Of a stretch of 64,000 nt of DNA, positions 17,366 through 26,370 are shown piece by piece. Position 1 is the stretch's first letter. Every line of letters begins with the position of its first letter. The translations under genes and the position numbers were made by a program. Under the pieces are notes generated by a model. The model was not told where the DNA came from and searched no databases. It worked only from the letters and a program-made list of their open reading frames with translations. The stretch comes from Alkalihalobacillus trypoxylicola (lineage in GTDB: Bacteria; Bacillota; Bacilli; Bacillales; Bacillaceae_D), in contig NZ_LTAO01000012.1 of NCBI RefSeq assembly GCF_001590785.1, forward strand, positions 703,630 to 767,629, written 5' to 3'.

Positions 17366-18007
17366 TTATTGTCTTGATTCGACAACAAGCCCTCTTGCTT
17401 GATAAGCGGCAATATTTAAATGGCTATTGTAAGGTTGGTCTTTTTCTTTTGAAATCATATGAACGGATTTTAATACAGCTAATTTGAATTGCTCAAAGGC
17501 AGAAAGAGCTTCTTGTTTTTCTAACTTTGAGATAGACGGTTGTTCATTCTCCTCTTTTTTCTCGGTATGGTCTCTGACTAATTCTTGTTTTTCATTAAAT
17601 GAAATGTGCAAAGCTTTTAATGGGTTTTTATAAAATTTGTAACAGTTAATGAGAAGTGTTGAGCTATTAGAACCATATAAACAGTCATTTAACAGAAATT
17701 CTTTAAGTAAAAGGTTATATTTATCTAAAAAGTGGTTAATAGACGAGGTTGGTTGAAGTTTAGTTTTTTTTCGCTTTTTACAGGAAGACTGACTAGATGT
17801 TTTATGGCTTGGGTTCTTTTGTAATTGATTATAATATTGCTCAAAAGACATAATTTTGTTTTCTGAAATAGATTCTGCATAGTTTTCCGTTCGATTGATC
17901 GTTGATAATGGTTCAACTTTTTTTACTGATTCTGGAGAAAAGCTCTGAACATAATTCTCTTGAATTCGAGATGAACGAAGAGAAGAGATCTTCGAAATTC
18001 TTGTCAA
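17366..18007 (-). CDS. Hypothetical protein
   Basis: About 213 residues from TTG 18007, chosen because GGAGGTG lies six bases upstream; an ATG at 18022 would overlap that site. It is basic and Ser-rich in the first half (a KKRKKTK cluster at about 85-90). The second half is charged and helical, with YKFYKNPLKALHISF and a KLEKQEALSAFEQF segment. No signal peptide, membrane helix or recognised family. It stands alone between the tRNA nucleotidyltransferase fusion and a cell wall hydrolase. Function not assigned. Confidence 0.6.
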   Translation of the reverse strand: MTRISKISSLRSSRIQENYVQSFSPESVKKVEPLSTINRTENYAESISENKIMSFEQYYNQLQKNPSHKTSSQSSCKKRKKTKLQPTSSINHFLDKYNLLLKEFLLNDCLYGSNSSTLLINCYKFYKNPLKALHISFNEKQELVRDHTEKKEENEQPSISKLEKQEALSAFEQFKLAVLKSVHMISKEKDQPYNSHLNIAAYQARGLVVESRQ

Positions 18008-18136
18008 TTTCCGCACCTCCATTTTCTTACTTATACTTAAAGTATTCCTTTAATGTTCTATTATGAAACCTAAAGTAAGAACAATAGGAGTAAAGTATGA
18101 AAGGCTAATCAGTGTTTGAATAAACATCGAATAACG

Positions 18137-18172
18137 ATAAAAAAGACTCAGCCATAGAAGGTCTGAGTCTTT
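18137..18172 (-). terminator. Terminator of the LysM hydrolase gene
   Basis: AAAGACTCAG and CTGAGTCTTTT pair, and the T-run is on the minus strand, just after the hydrolase stop codon. Confidence 0.8.
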
Positions 18173-18178
18173 ACGTGA

Positions 18179-18766
18179 TTATTTTGAGAAAACATGCTTA
18201 CCAATGGTAATCGTTTCTGTTCTCGTTGCATTCCAATGATTAGTCGCTGTTTGAGGATTATAGAAGAATATAGAGCCTTGTCCTTGTCCATCAAAAGCTA
18301 GAGCCTCATTTACCGCTGCTTTGGATTCAGCATCTGCTGGTTTATTGATTTCACCGTTCATATAAGGGGTAAAAGCATAGTGACCAGATGGTGTGACTTC
18401 TTGAATGACCTCAGTTATCGTATCGGGAAAGTCTGTATGCTGAACACGATTTAACACAACTGTTGCTACTGCAACTTTTCCGGCATAGGGTTCACCTTGT
18501 GCTTCAGCGCGAACAAGACGAGCTAATAAATCCTTTTCTGCTTCTGAAATAGACTCTGGAATTTGAAGTACTTCGCCTACCATTATAAGATTACTGTTTC
18601 TTTCATTCATTTCTTTAAGGGATTGCACGGCTACACCGTATTGCTGTCCAATTTTATAAAGACTCTCTCCCTCTTTAACAGTATGATTACTTTGTGCTTT
18701 TGCCTCATCTATATTTAAGAACGCTAGAGAAGCTACAGCCAAAAAAGACATTGTAAACTTTTTCAA
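18179..18766 (-). CDS. LysM and SleB/CwlJ-type cell wall hydrolase
   Basis: The start is TTG 18766, set by AGGAGGTATT immediately upstream; the longer in-frame ATG lacks a site. The 195 residues comprise a signal peptide (KKFTMSFLAVASLAFL..EAKA), one LysM domain (HTVKEGESLYKIGQQYGV) and a hydrolase_2 domain (LLARLVRAEAQGEPYAGKVA, VLNRV). The last is the fold of spore cortex-lytic SleB and of CwlJ. It is probably a secreted peptidoglycan hydrolase, similar in layout to YkvT. Whether it acts on the cortex or the vegetative wall is not shown. Confidence 0.88.
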   Translation of the reverse strand: MKKFTMSFLAVASLAFLNIDEAKAQSNHTVKEGESLYKIGQQYGVAVQSLKEMNERNSNLIMVGEVLQIPESISEAEKDLLARLVRAEAQGEPYAGKVAVATVVLNRVQHTDFPDTITEVIQEVTPSGHYAFTPYMNGEINKPADAESKAAVNEALAFDGQGQGSIFFYNPQTATNHWNATRTETITIGKHVFSK

Positions 18767-18903
18767 AAAAAATACCTCCTTTAAATCTAGAGAGGCTATC
18801 TCCAAATTAAATGAATTAGAGAATAAACCTCAAAAACTCAATTTTTAATCTATCATAAAAAAATAGGCTATAAGCCATGAAAAAAATTCCAATAATAGGT
18901 GAA

Positions 18904-18946
18904 AAGTAGCTTCGTGATAGTCGTGTCGCGCCGGAAGCTACTTCTT
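18904..18946. terminator. Hairpin in the 18.77-19.19 kb gap
   Basis: AAGTAGCTTC and GAAGCTACTT form a 10-bp stem with a GC-rich loop. The T-run is weak, so it may be a terminator or another RNA hairpin. The rest of this 428-base gap shows only AT-rich DNA, with a small hairpin of CATATTT and AAATATG near 19080-19105. Confidence 0.45.
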
Positions 18947-19194
18947 TACGTTTAAATGTACTATATTACGTTTTTGTAACAGGATGTTGACGAACTCATC
19001 ATCATCTCTAAAATCGTTTGTTGGTAAAGAAAGAAGGTATCTGGTTCATCATGATTTTGGAAAAAAAAGGTTTGAAATATTTCATATTTATTCCACGAAA
19101 ATATGAATCTTTTTCCATAGTCAGATGGATAAAGGCTATGCTACGATTCAACTCGTAGAAAACAAAAATTTCTCAAATCGGGAGGATTTATAAC

Positions 19195-20010
19195 ATGAAA
19201 AAAGTTTTAGCTACAACATTTTTGGCAGCAGCGCTTGCCGTTACTGGGTTTTCTGGACAAGCTGATGCAAAGCAGAGTTTAGTTCAACCTTATACTTATA
19301 AAGTAGTTTCTATTTCTTCTTTTGATTCAATTGAAAATGAAGAAATTTCAGAATGGGCTCAAACGAAACTACAAGGTTTATTAGAAGGAAGTCAACTAGC
19401 AAATATGAATTGGAATTCAGTTTTACCTTTTCTATGTCAAGTTGAATGGCCAAATAAACCTGTAGAGGAGCCGAAGGAAGAAGAACCAGCACCTCAGCCT
19501 GAACAGCCTGTAGAGGAGCCGAAGGAAGAAGAACCAGCACCTCAGCCTGAACAGCCTGTAATCGAAGAGCCTGTTGAAGAAACACCAGTCGTGGAAGAAG
19601 AAGAAGTACAAAATGAGAATACAGCAAATGTTACTCAAGAAGAACAAGAAATGGTTAACCTAGTTAATCAAGAGCGTCAACAAAGAGGACTAGCTCCTTT
19701 AACTATCAACAATGAATTAACAAAGGTTGCTAGAGTAAAAGCTCAAGATATGATTGACAACAATTACTTTGACCATCAATCACCAACTTATGGTTCTCCA
19801 TTTGATATGTTAAATCATTTCGGTATTTCATATCGCACTGCTGGTGAAAATTTAGCAGGAAATCAATCTGTTGGAGCAGCTCACCAAGCTTTAATGAATT
19901 CACAAGGACACCGAGAAAATATTCTTAATTCAAATTATACAGAAGTAGGAATTGGAGTTATTGACGGTGGAAGATACGGAAAAATGTTTGTTCAATTATT
20001 CAAAGGATAA
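19195..20010 (+). CDS. Secreted CAP-domain (SCP/PR1, YkwD-like) protein
   Basis: 271 residues. The signal peptide is KKVLATTFLAAALAVTG..ADA. A middle segment is rich in Pro and Glu and carries two DNA-identical 48-base units (19459-19506 and 19507-19554, encoding PVEEPKEEEPAPQPEQ), then a partial third. The C-terminal CAP domain of about 120 residues has LVNQERQQRGLAPL, ARVKAQDMIDN, FDHQSPTYGSPFDML and SQGHRENILNSNYTEVGIG. Extracellular or wall-associated. The biochemical role of bacterial CAP proteins is mostly unknown. ATG behind GGGAGGA. Confidence 0.88.
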   Translation: MKKVLATTFLAAALAVTGFSGQADAKQSLVQPYTYKVVSISSFDSIENEEISEWAQTKLQGLLEGSQLANMNWNSVLPFLCQVEWPNKPVEEPKEEEPAPQPEQPVEEPKEEEPAPQPEQPVIEEPVEETPVVEEEEVQNENTANVTQEEQEMVNLVNQERQQRGLAPLTINNELTKVARVKAQDMIDNNYFDHQSPTYGSPFDMLNHFGISYRTAGENLAGNQSVGAAHQALMNSQGHRENILNSNYTEVGIGVIDGGRYGKMFVQLFKG

Positions 20011-20024
20011 TATTGCAGTGATTT

Positions 20025-20058
20025 CAACTCTAGTGACCGTCTAAGGTTACTAGAGTTG
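20025..20058 (+). terminator. Hairpin terminator after the CAP gene
   Basis: CAACTCTAGTGACC and GGTTACTAGAGTTG form a stem with one wobble and a short loop. The T-run after it is imperfect (GCGTTTT). Confidence 0.65.
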
Positions 20059-20100
20059 ACTGCGTTTTAAGGGTTTTTCATTTTTATGAATTTTTATATG

Positions 20101-20367
20101 TGAATCCATTTCATCATTCATATCTTTTAATGAAAACCGAACGTTTTGGTTTTTGATTTTCACTTTAGGCAGATGCTTTCCCAAGGGCTTGTTCTCAGCT
20201 AACTCTGACTATTCAGAGCTTCGCCAGAGCGGATCTTCAGACTGCGCTCATCCTTTGGGAGTCACTACCTACTTTTTCAATCAAGAAGTTAATTCCCAAA
20301 CATTTAAATCATATTTTATAAGACACGTTGGTTTTACTCGTTTATAGAGCAATGATGAAATTCACTC
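20101..20367 (-). repeat. Structured intergenic repeat, copy C (reverse)
   Basis: A full-length copy in reverse orientation, from TGAATCCATTTCATCATTC to AATGATGAAATTCACTC. The core stem subtype read on the minus strand is GCTCTGGC/GTCAGAGT. The open frame across it (20153-20347) is the same repeat-borne frame seen in other copies and is not called as a gene. Confidence 0.9.
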
Positions 20368-20506
20368 ATGTAGCCTACAAATAATTTAAATAAAAAGAGC
20401 CATTAATCTAGCATATCGATTGCTTTGATTAATGACTCTATATCTTTATGAGTGTACACTTAATCGATTTTACTCAAAACTAAAACTAAAATTAAAATTA
20501 AATAGA

Positions 20507-20671
20507 TCAAAAACAGATGGAATCATATGCATGAATAACTTCACTGATGTTAGGTACCCAACTGTTCGCATCTCCAAGACAGTTCACCATCTTTAGAAGG
20601 GCGGTAACTAATTTTTTATTTGTATTGCCCCGCCCCGCGGGAAATCTGTACTTCTCAAAGAAATGCGCTAT
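20507..20671 (-). pseudogene. Possible truncated gene remnant without a start codon
   Basis: On the minus strand 54 sense codons without a proper start end at TGA 20507, with coding-like composition (VTALLKMVNCLGDANSW, then PNISEVIHAYDS). It lies downstream of the AlkD-like gene, in a gap that otherwise holds a hairpin near 20393-20440 and nothing else recognisable. It could be the 3' end of a decayed gene or chance. No family was identified. Confidence 0.25.
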
Positions 20672-20730
20672 TCATACTGAGGATTTAAATTTCTTTTTGC
20701 ATAGAACTCTAATACATTTTTCAGAGGTAA

Positions 20731-21399
20731 CTATTTAGTATGTCTTTTGTTAACCTCAATGGTAATGAACTCCGGTAAATAGTTAGGAGTACATCCTTTT
20801 GATACCATTTCACCTTTGTAAAGACCGGTTTCCTCACCAAGTTTCATACAACGTGCTCGATTTCTTTCATCATAAACGCCTATCCATCCTGCGGTGAAAT
20901 TCATAGCCCATTGAACCTCTGGCTCTTCATCCGTAATAGTATCTTCTATTGCCGTAAGCAAATCTGGGGTGTTATCAGGCGGTGTTTGTCCAGTCCATCT
21001 TAAACGAGCTTGATAATACCAGAAAACTCGCCTTTGAAGAGGAGAAGGACTATTCTTCCATGACTCTATCAATGTAATTTTCTTCTTGTCTTTAGTGAGT
21101 TGATTAGCCATTAACCAATCCATTAAGTTATTACGCTCAACAAAATCGTGTGATTGCATATCCTGATCAAGCTTATTAATCACATCTTCTGAAAGAAGTT
21201 TTTTGTCCATAATTAAGATGGCTAATAGTCTGGGCAAAAACGCTTTAGTAGACCATAGCTCCATAGCTAGTTCATGATCCTTTTTTATTTGCTTGGCGAT
21301 TTTTCGTAAGTCTCCTAGCTTCGTTTGACTATTAATCTGAGATAATATGTTTTCTGTTTTTGGAGATAGGCTGATTTTATTCTCATTTTTTCCATCCAT
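20731..21399 (-). CDS. DNA alkylation repair (AlkD-like HEAT-repeat) protein
   Basis: 222 residues from ATG 21399, behind AAAGGAGG; an upstream in-frame start adds 12 residues but has no site. Helical throughout with AlkD-family features: GDLRKIAKQIKKDHELAMELW, FLPRLLAILIMDK, WLMANQLTK, RRVFWYYQARLRW and EVQWAMNFTAGWIG. AlkC/AlkD proteins are DNA glycosylases for N-alkylated bases, but many members of this wider family are uncharacterised. Cytoplasmic, single gene. Confidence 0.8.
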   Translation of the reverse strand: MDGKNENKISLSPKTENILSQINSQTKLGDLRKIAKQIKKDHELAMELWSTKAFLPRLLAILIMDKKLLSEDVINKLDQDMQSHDFVERNNLMDWLMANQLTKDKKKITLIESWKNSPSPLQRRVFWYYQARLRWTGQTPPDNTPDLLTAIEDTITDEEPEVQWAMNFTAGWIGVYDERNRARCMKLGEETGLYKGEMVSKGCTPNYLPEFITIEVNKRHTK

Positions 21400-21665
21400 T
21401 TTATAAGCCTCCTTTATTAAAAATACGGTTTCCAATATGTGCTTGTCAGATATTTGAAGAACTTAGTATTCGTTTTATTGCAGTTATGTAATCATATTGT
21501 AGCATATATGAAAGCTTTCTCCTTCTATTTAAAATAATACTAAGAATGTTAGAATTTCGTCAGAATAAATATCGTACTAATTTTATGAATATGATAATGA
21601 AGGCTTGATTCAGAAAATAATGATGATTATGATTAAATAAATGATTATACTTTAGGGGGGCTATT

Positions 21666-21761
21666 TTGAAAAAAATATTTTTAACATTCTTAATCGTTAT
21701 CATATCAGTAAACATATTATTGGCTATTATTGGTACGGTAGGTGTCGTATTTAGAATATAG
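21666..21761 (+). CDS. Very small membrane protein
   Basis: 31 residues. TTG start, GGGGGG ribosome site six bases upstream, two Lys and then a single hydrophobic helix (IFLTFLIVIISVNILLAIIG) ending in VVFRI. It is directly followed by a strong terminator (21765), which supports a real short transcript. Function unknown. It is too short for ordinary gene finders. Confidence 0.6.
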   Translation: MKKIFLTFLIVIISVNILLAIIGTVGVVFRI

Positions 21762-21764
21762 TGT

Positions 21765-21802
21765 AAAAACACAACACGCTCATACTCACGTGTTGTGTTT
21801 TT
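21765..21802 (+). terminator. Strong terminator after the 31-residue gene
   Basis: AAAAACACAACACG and CGTGTTGTGTTTTT form a perfect 14-bp stem with a 10-base loop. Confidence 0.88.
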
Positions 21803-21949
21803 GAATGATGAAAGAAAAGTAGGTTAAGTTGTAACAGAAACAGAACATTTTTTGGTTCGATATTTATAGATATAGCTTTCTATTTGGATAAAATTACCTT
21901 ATTAAAAAGAAAAGAGTAGTAAAATATATGGAGGTAAGGTTAAGGAGTT

Positions 21950-22462
21950 TTACTCATCGTTGAGCTGATAATGATGTAAGGGAGGAGGAACTAACCAGCC
22001 TTTTTCCTTTGTTAATTTTAAGTATTTAGCTCCTAGAGCTGCTTTTGCTACATGAATTTGGCCAAACATCATGGCGATGTCTTCTCGAATGGATTGGCCC
22101 ATTATTTGACTACAAGCAACCAATGCTGCTGCAATAGCCATTGAAGCCGATGCTGCTACATCTGCATCCGGAAAACGAGCACCGGCGGGAATGTCATTTA
22201 ATTCTGCTTTTGGTGCTTCAGGTGCTGCAGGCGGCAGAGCGACACCGTTAGCTTTTAATAATTCAGAAACTTGTTGTACTTGAGCCTTTCCTGATTCAAC
22301 CGATTCTTGTAATAATTTCTTTAAATCGTTATCTCCCACATGATTAATTAACACTAACGTATCTGCAATGTCTTTATTGGCAGTCATAACGAACTCCCAT
22401 GTGCTAAAAACCTCGCCGTAATGCATTGGCTCTTCTTGTGGATTTCCACTTAAAATTCCCAT
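21950..22462 (-). CDS. DUF3231 family protein
   Basis: 170 residues from ATG 22462, which follows GGAGGGTT. A four-helix-bundle-like protein with HYGEVFSTWEFVMTANKDIA, LQESVESGKAQVQQVSELLK and a DADVAASASMAIAAALVACSQ helix, as in the DUF3231 family. That family is common in bacilli, sometimes duplicated, and sometimes ferritin-like in length and helix pattern. The C-terminus PPPLHHYQ is Pro/His rich. Function unknown, possibly spore-related. Single gene. Confidence 0.75.
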   Translation of the reverse strand: MGILSGNPQEEPMHYGEVFSTWEFVMTANKDIADTLVLINHVGDNDLKKLLQESVESGKAQVQQVSELLKANGVALPPAAPEAPKAELNDIPAGARFPDADVAASASMAIAAALVACSQIMGQSIREDIAMMFGQIHVAKAALGAKYLKLTKEKGWLVPPPLHHYQLNDE

Positions 22463-22805
22463 ATTAACCCTCCTATGTATATTAAAGTTTGAGCTACCTG
22501 ATTGGCCCATTCATTAAGATAAACAAATGAGGAGCATTTATACATGAAATTTATGGTAATCGAAATGAATCTATTAGAGAATTTGATATTTTTATCCTAA
22601 TACAAAAGATGTTATAGAATTAGTGGTAAATTCCGGTTTTGTTTAAAATAAAGGGTTTTATTACTGTGACATGCTTAGACATAGACTTAAAGGAATGGGA
22701 CTTTTTTATGTTTGTGTAATGTAATTGTAATTATTCTGATATACTCATGTAAATAAGATCTTTTATCCTATTAAGGATACGTAATTAATCTGGAGGGAAG
22801 AGGTT

Positions 22806-23933
22806 TTGAGCTATTTTCGATATTACTTTATTTTCTTAATGATTTTAGGCTTATTCATATTTATTCAACCTAATGTATCAGCAGACTTTGAACAAGACTT
22901 CCAATTAAATAGTGAAGTTGCATTATTAATGGATCAAAAAAGTGGAGATATTATATATAATCAAGACATTAATCAAAAAATGTATCCAGCAAGTATTACG
23001 AAAATTGTAACGGGGATTATTGCCATAGAGCAAGGAAACCTAGATGATATAGTAACAGTAAGTAAGGGAGCAACAGAGGTAATTGGAACAAGAGTTTATC
23101 TCCTAGAGGGGGAAGAGGTTAGCTTAAAAAAGTTAGTTCAAGGCTTATTAATTAATTCAGGAAACGATGCAGGAACAGCTATTGCCGAATATTTTGATGG
23201 AAGTGAAAAAGCTTTTTCTGAAAGGATGAATCAGTTCCTTCAAGATATTATTGGTGATAACCACACTAACTTTACCAATCCTCATGGATTATATGATGAG
23301 GATCATTATACAACGGCGCTAGATATGGCTAAAATAACGAGCTATGCCCTACAGAATGAAACGTTTAGAGAGATTGTAGAAACAAAAGAACTTGATTGGA
23401 TTGGAGAAGGGTGGGAAACGACGATTCATAACCATCATCGTTTATTATGGGACTATGAAGGAACGACTGGAGTAAAAAACGGCTTTGTCCAAAATGCCGG
23501 GTACACTCTTGTTACTTCAGCTCAAAGAAATGATTTGGATTTGATTGCCGTGACTTTAAATGCCCCCAATGCTCAGTTAGCCTATAAGGATACGATGTCT
23601 CTTTTAGATTATGGTTTTGATCATTTTGAAACGAATCAGGTTCATGGTAATAATAAGTTCCTTGGTCCAAATGGACATGAATTTATCTTAAATCAGGATG
23701 TTTATTTTACCCAGTTATTAAATGAAACTGTTGAATTTCAAGTAAATCCGGATCATAAACTTGAAATTATTGGAACAGAAAATCGAATGATTAAGGAAGT
23801 TCCATTACATGAACTAAAGGTAGAACCGGTTCAAACAAAAGCAGAGCTTGAAAAGAAGCATGAAGCCACAGAAACAGAAGCTAGCGGATTTTTCCTACAA
23901 TTATGGAACCATATTAAAGGATGGCTTTTCTAG
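22806..23933 (+). CDS. D-alanyl-D-alanine carboxypeptidase (peptidase S11, DacF-like)
   Basis: 375 residues with TTG start behind GGAGGGAAG. The N-terminal signal is YFRYYFIFLMILGLFIFI..VSA. The penicillin-binding motifs are SITK (in MYPASITKIVTG), SGN (in INSGNDAGTAIA) and KNG in place of KTG (TTGVKNGFVQNAGY). A C-terminal beta domain and a hydrophobic tail (FFLQLWNHIKGWLF) follow. It trims the terminal D-Ala of peptidoglycan pentapeptides outside the membrane. It is DacF-like in length, but it stands alone and is not linked to spoIIA. Confidence 0.9.
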   Translation: MSYFRYYFIFLMILGLFIFIQPNVSADFEQDFQLNSEVALLMDQKSGDIIYNQDINQKMYPASITKIVTGIIAIEQGNLDDIVTVSKGATEVIGTRVYLLEGEEVSLKKLVQGLLINSGNDAGTAIAEYFDGSEKAFSERMNQFLQDIIGDNHTNFTNPHGLYDEDHYTTALDMAKITSYALQNETFREIVETKELDWIGEGWETTIHNHHRLLWDYEGTTGVKNGFVQNAGYTLVTSAQRNDLDLIAVTLNAPNAQLAYKDTMSLLDYGFDHFETNQVHGNNKFLGPNGHEFILNQDVYFTQLLNETVEFQVNPDHKLEIIGTENRMIKEVPLHELKVEPVQTKAELEKKHEATETEASGFFLQLWNHIKGWLF

Positions 23934-23964
23934 TTCTGTATACATTCCAACCTATACAAACAAT

Positions 23965-24004
23965 AAAAAAACGAGTCTGCTCTAATCGAGCGGATTCGTT
24001 TTTT
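23965..24004. terminator. Terminator of the carboxypeptidase gene
   Basis: AAAAAACGAGTCTGCTC pairs with GAGCGGATTCGTTTTTT, and runs are present on both sides. Confidence 0.82.
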
Positions 24005-24077
24005 AAACGTTAAAATCAGGATTTTATCAAATATAATGAGCTATAAACCGCTCTGCAACAAGAAAAGGAACCATTTT

Positions 24078-25031
24078 TTATAATTTTTTTATTAATATAT
24101 CGGTGACTCTATGTCCAATGCCTTTATTTAATATTAAATTTGCACGGTATTTTGTTGGCTTAATATTTTTTTCTAGGTTGATTTTATTTACTGTATTCCA
24201 TACATCTGTAGCAAATTCGACTGCTTCATTGTCTGAGAGGTTACGATATCTATGAAAATAAGAAGATGGATCATGAAAAGCAGTATTTCTTAAAATTTTA
24301 AAGCGATCAATATACCACTGTTTAATGTTATTTTCATCTGCATCTACATAAATGGAGAAATCAAAGAAATCGGAAACAAAAACCTCTGGAATATTTTTAT
24401 TTTTTTTATTGACTTGTAAAACATTAATTCCTTCAACGATGACGACATCAGGGCTTTCAATCACCTGGGATTTGTTCGGTATTCGATCGTATGTAAGGTG
24501 GGAATAGACAGGTACTTCCATCTTCTCAGCTCCTGATTTTAAAGATAATAAAAATTGAATTAATCTTTCTATATCATAACTTTCCGGAAAGCCTTTTCTT
24601 TTCATAAGTTGGCGTTCTTCAAGCTTCGCATTTGGCAAGAGAAATCCGTCTGTTGTCACCAAGTCAACTTTAGGTTTAGTTGGCCACTGAGAAATTAAAG
24701 CTTGAATTAATCTAGCTGTCGTTGATTTTCCTACAGATACACTTCCAGCAATTCCAATAACGAAAGGTACCTTTTTCGTTGATCTTTCAAAAAATACATT
24801 CATATCATGATGAAGATTCATGGAATGAGTCATTTGAAGAAAAAGAAACTGTGAAAGAGGAAAATAGATATCAGCGACCTCATCACTAGAGATTACTTGA
24901 TCGATTCCCTGTAGTTTACTTATTTCCTCTGAGCTAAGCGCGACTCTTTCTGGCTTAGCAAGAGATGACCACTCGAGCCTATTAAAGTGAGAATAAGCTT
25001 CACTAGTCTTCATCGTTATATTGGTTGACAT
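24078..25031 (-). CDS. coaA: Type I pantothenate kinase
   Basis: 317 residues from ATG 25031, behind AAAAAGGAG; the upstream GTG is too close to that site. It catalyses ATP-dependent phosphorylation of pantothenate, the first step of CoA synthesis. The P-loop GIAGSVSVGKSTTAR, VDLVTTDGFLLP, KGFPESYD and VEGINVLQ are all as in CoaA, and the length matches B. subtilis CoaA. Single cytoplasmic enzyme. Confidence 0.94.
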   Translation of the reverse strand: MSTNITMKTSEAYSHFNRLEWSSLAKPERVALSSEEISKLQGIDQVISSDEVADIYFPLSQFLFLQMTHSMNLHHDMNVFFERSTKKVPFVIGIAGSVSVGKSTTARLIQALISQWPTKPKVDLVTTDGFLLPNAKLEERQLMKRKGFPESYDIERLIQFLLSLKSGAEKMEVPVYSHLTYDRIPNKSQVIESPDVVIVEGINVLQVNKKNKNIPEVFVSDFFDFSIYVDADENNIKQWYIDRFKILRNTAFHDPSSYFHRYRNLSDNEAVEFATDVWNTVNKINLEKNIKPTKYRANLILNKGIGHRVTDILIKKL

Positions 25032-25218
25032 AGGTTTATACTCCTTTTTCACACACTTGATGACTTTGTCATGGTAAAACTTTTGAAAGTAAGTAGTTTT
25101 AATATCGCCATTTTACCAAACGATGATTCAACTCACAACCTATTGAAACGATATAAAAAAAATATCTTGATTGCTGTTTCAATTAAAGTAAAATATATCA
25201 TTAGAAGGGGTGAAAACG

Positions 25219-25893
25219 TTGTTAAAAACAAAAATTTATTTAGCAGGGGATTCTACAGTTGCTAATTATCCAAAAACTTCTGCACCGATGGCAGGTTGGG
25301 GTCAATTTTTGCACCTATTTGTCAAAGAAGGGGTCGAAATTGTCAATGAAGCGACAAACGGTAGAAGCTCAAAAAGTTTCATTGAAGAAGGTCGATTAGA
25401 AAAAATTCAAAAAAACCTAAAGGCCGGTGACTATTTATTCATTCAGTTTGGTCATAATGACCAAAAAAGCGATGAAAGAGGAACCGATCCGCAAACAACA
25501 TATCCTGAATATTTAAAAAAATATCTGAATGTTGCTAAGAGTGCTCAAGCCCATCCTATACTGATTACACCGGTTGAAAGAAGAAGATTTTCAGCAGAAG
25601 GAGAGTTTTTACCTGCTCATGGTGAATATCCAAATGCGGTTAAGGCTTTAGCGATACAAGAGAATATTGCATTAATCGATTTAAGAAAGCGCTCACAAAT
25701 GTTAATGGAAGAACTTGGTGATGAGCAATCGAAATTATTATTTACACAGCTTGAAAAGGGTGAGCATCCTAATTATCCTGATGGTGTCATCGATAATACG
25801 CACTTTAATGAGAGTGGTGCTAAGCAAATTGCTAATCTTGTAGTAAAAGAGATTCATTCATTAAATCACTCATTAAAAAAATGGTTTATATAA
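25219..25893 (+). CDS. SGNH-hydrolase, rhamnogalacturonan acetylesterase family
   Basis: 224 residues from TTG 25219, eight bases after AGAAGGGG; a GTG at 25210 overlaps that site. Block I is YLAGDSTVANYPK, block II NGRSSKSF, block III FGHNDQK, and the last catalytic pair is in DNTHFNESGA. The family (RhgT/YesT-like) removes acetyl groups from pectic rhamnogalacturonan. No signal peptide is present, so it probably acts on imported oligosaccharides. No pectin transporter lies nearby. Confidence 0.88.
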   Translation: MLKTKIYLAGDSTVANYPKTSAPMAGWGQFLHLFVKEGVEIVNEATNGRSSKSFIEEGRLEKIQKNLKAGDYLFIQFGHNDQKSDERGTDPQTTYPEYLKKYLNVAKSAQAHPILITPVERRRFSAEGEFLPAHGEYPNAVKALAIQENIALIDLRKRSQMLMEELGDEQSKLLFTQLEKGEHPNYPDGVIDNTHFNESGAKQIANLVVKEIHSLNHSLKKWFI

Positions 25894-25916
25894 AGATGCT
25901 TTTGTAAAAAGTATGT

Positions 25917-26140
25917 TGACTGAATCCATTTCATTATGAAAACGGAACGGTTAGGTGTTTGATTTTCACTTTAGGTAGATGGTCTTCAGCTAACTCTGAC
26001 TACGCAGAGCTTCGCCAGAGTGGATCTTCAGACTGCGCTGATCCTTTGGGAGTCACTACCTACCGTTTCAATCAAGAAGTGAATTTGCAAAAATTCAAAA
26101 CCTTTTTATCATAGATGTTCGGTTTCGTTCACTTAAATTG
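25917..26140 (-). repeat. Structured intergenic repeat, copy D (array unit 1, internally deleted)
   Basis: First unit of a triple head-to-tail array in reverse orientation. About 15 bases holding one arm (CCCTTGGGA) of the second stem are missing, while the outer CATCTACCTA arm is kept. The apical stem is CTCTGGC/GTCAGAG. Confidence 0.88.
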
Positions 26141-26370
26141 ATCCTTCCTATCTTTTAATGAAAATCGAGCGATTAGGTTTTTGATTTCCACATTAGGTAG
26201 ATGCTTTCCCAAGGGCTTGTCCTCAGCTAACTCCGACTACGCAGGGCTTCGTCAGAGTGGATCTTCAGACTGCGCTGATCCTTTGGGAGTCACTACCTAC
26301 TGTTACAATCAAGAAGTGAATTCAAAACATTTAAGGCATATTTTTTAATAAAAGTTCGGTTCATTGACTT
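26141..26370 (-). repeat. Structured intergenic repeat, copy E (array unit 2)
   Basis: Second array unit. Its TTAGGTAG core mark begins 222 bases after that of copy D. The apical stem is CTCTGAC/GTCGGAG. Its terminal arms are shortened where it meets its neighbours. Confidence 0.88.

Noticed and set aside
20547..20738. 63-codon plus-strand frame
   Set aside because: No ribosome site, poor composition, and it overlaps a more coding-like minus-strand fragment.
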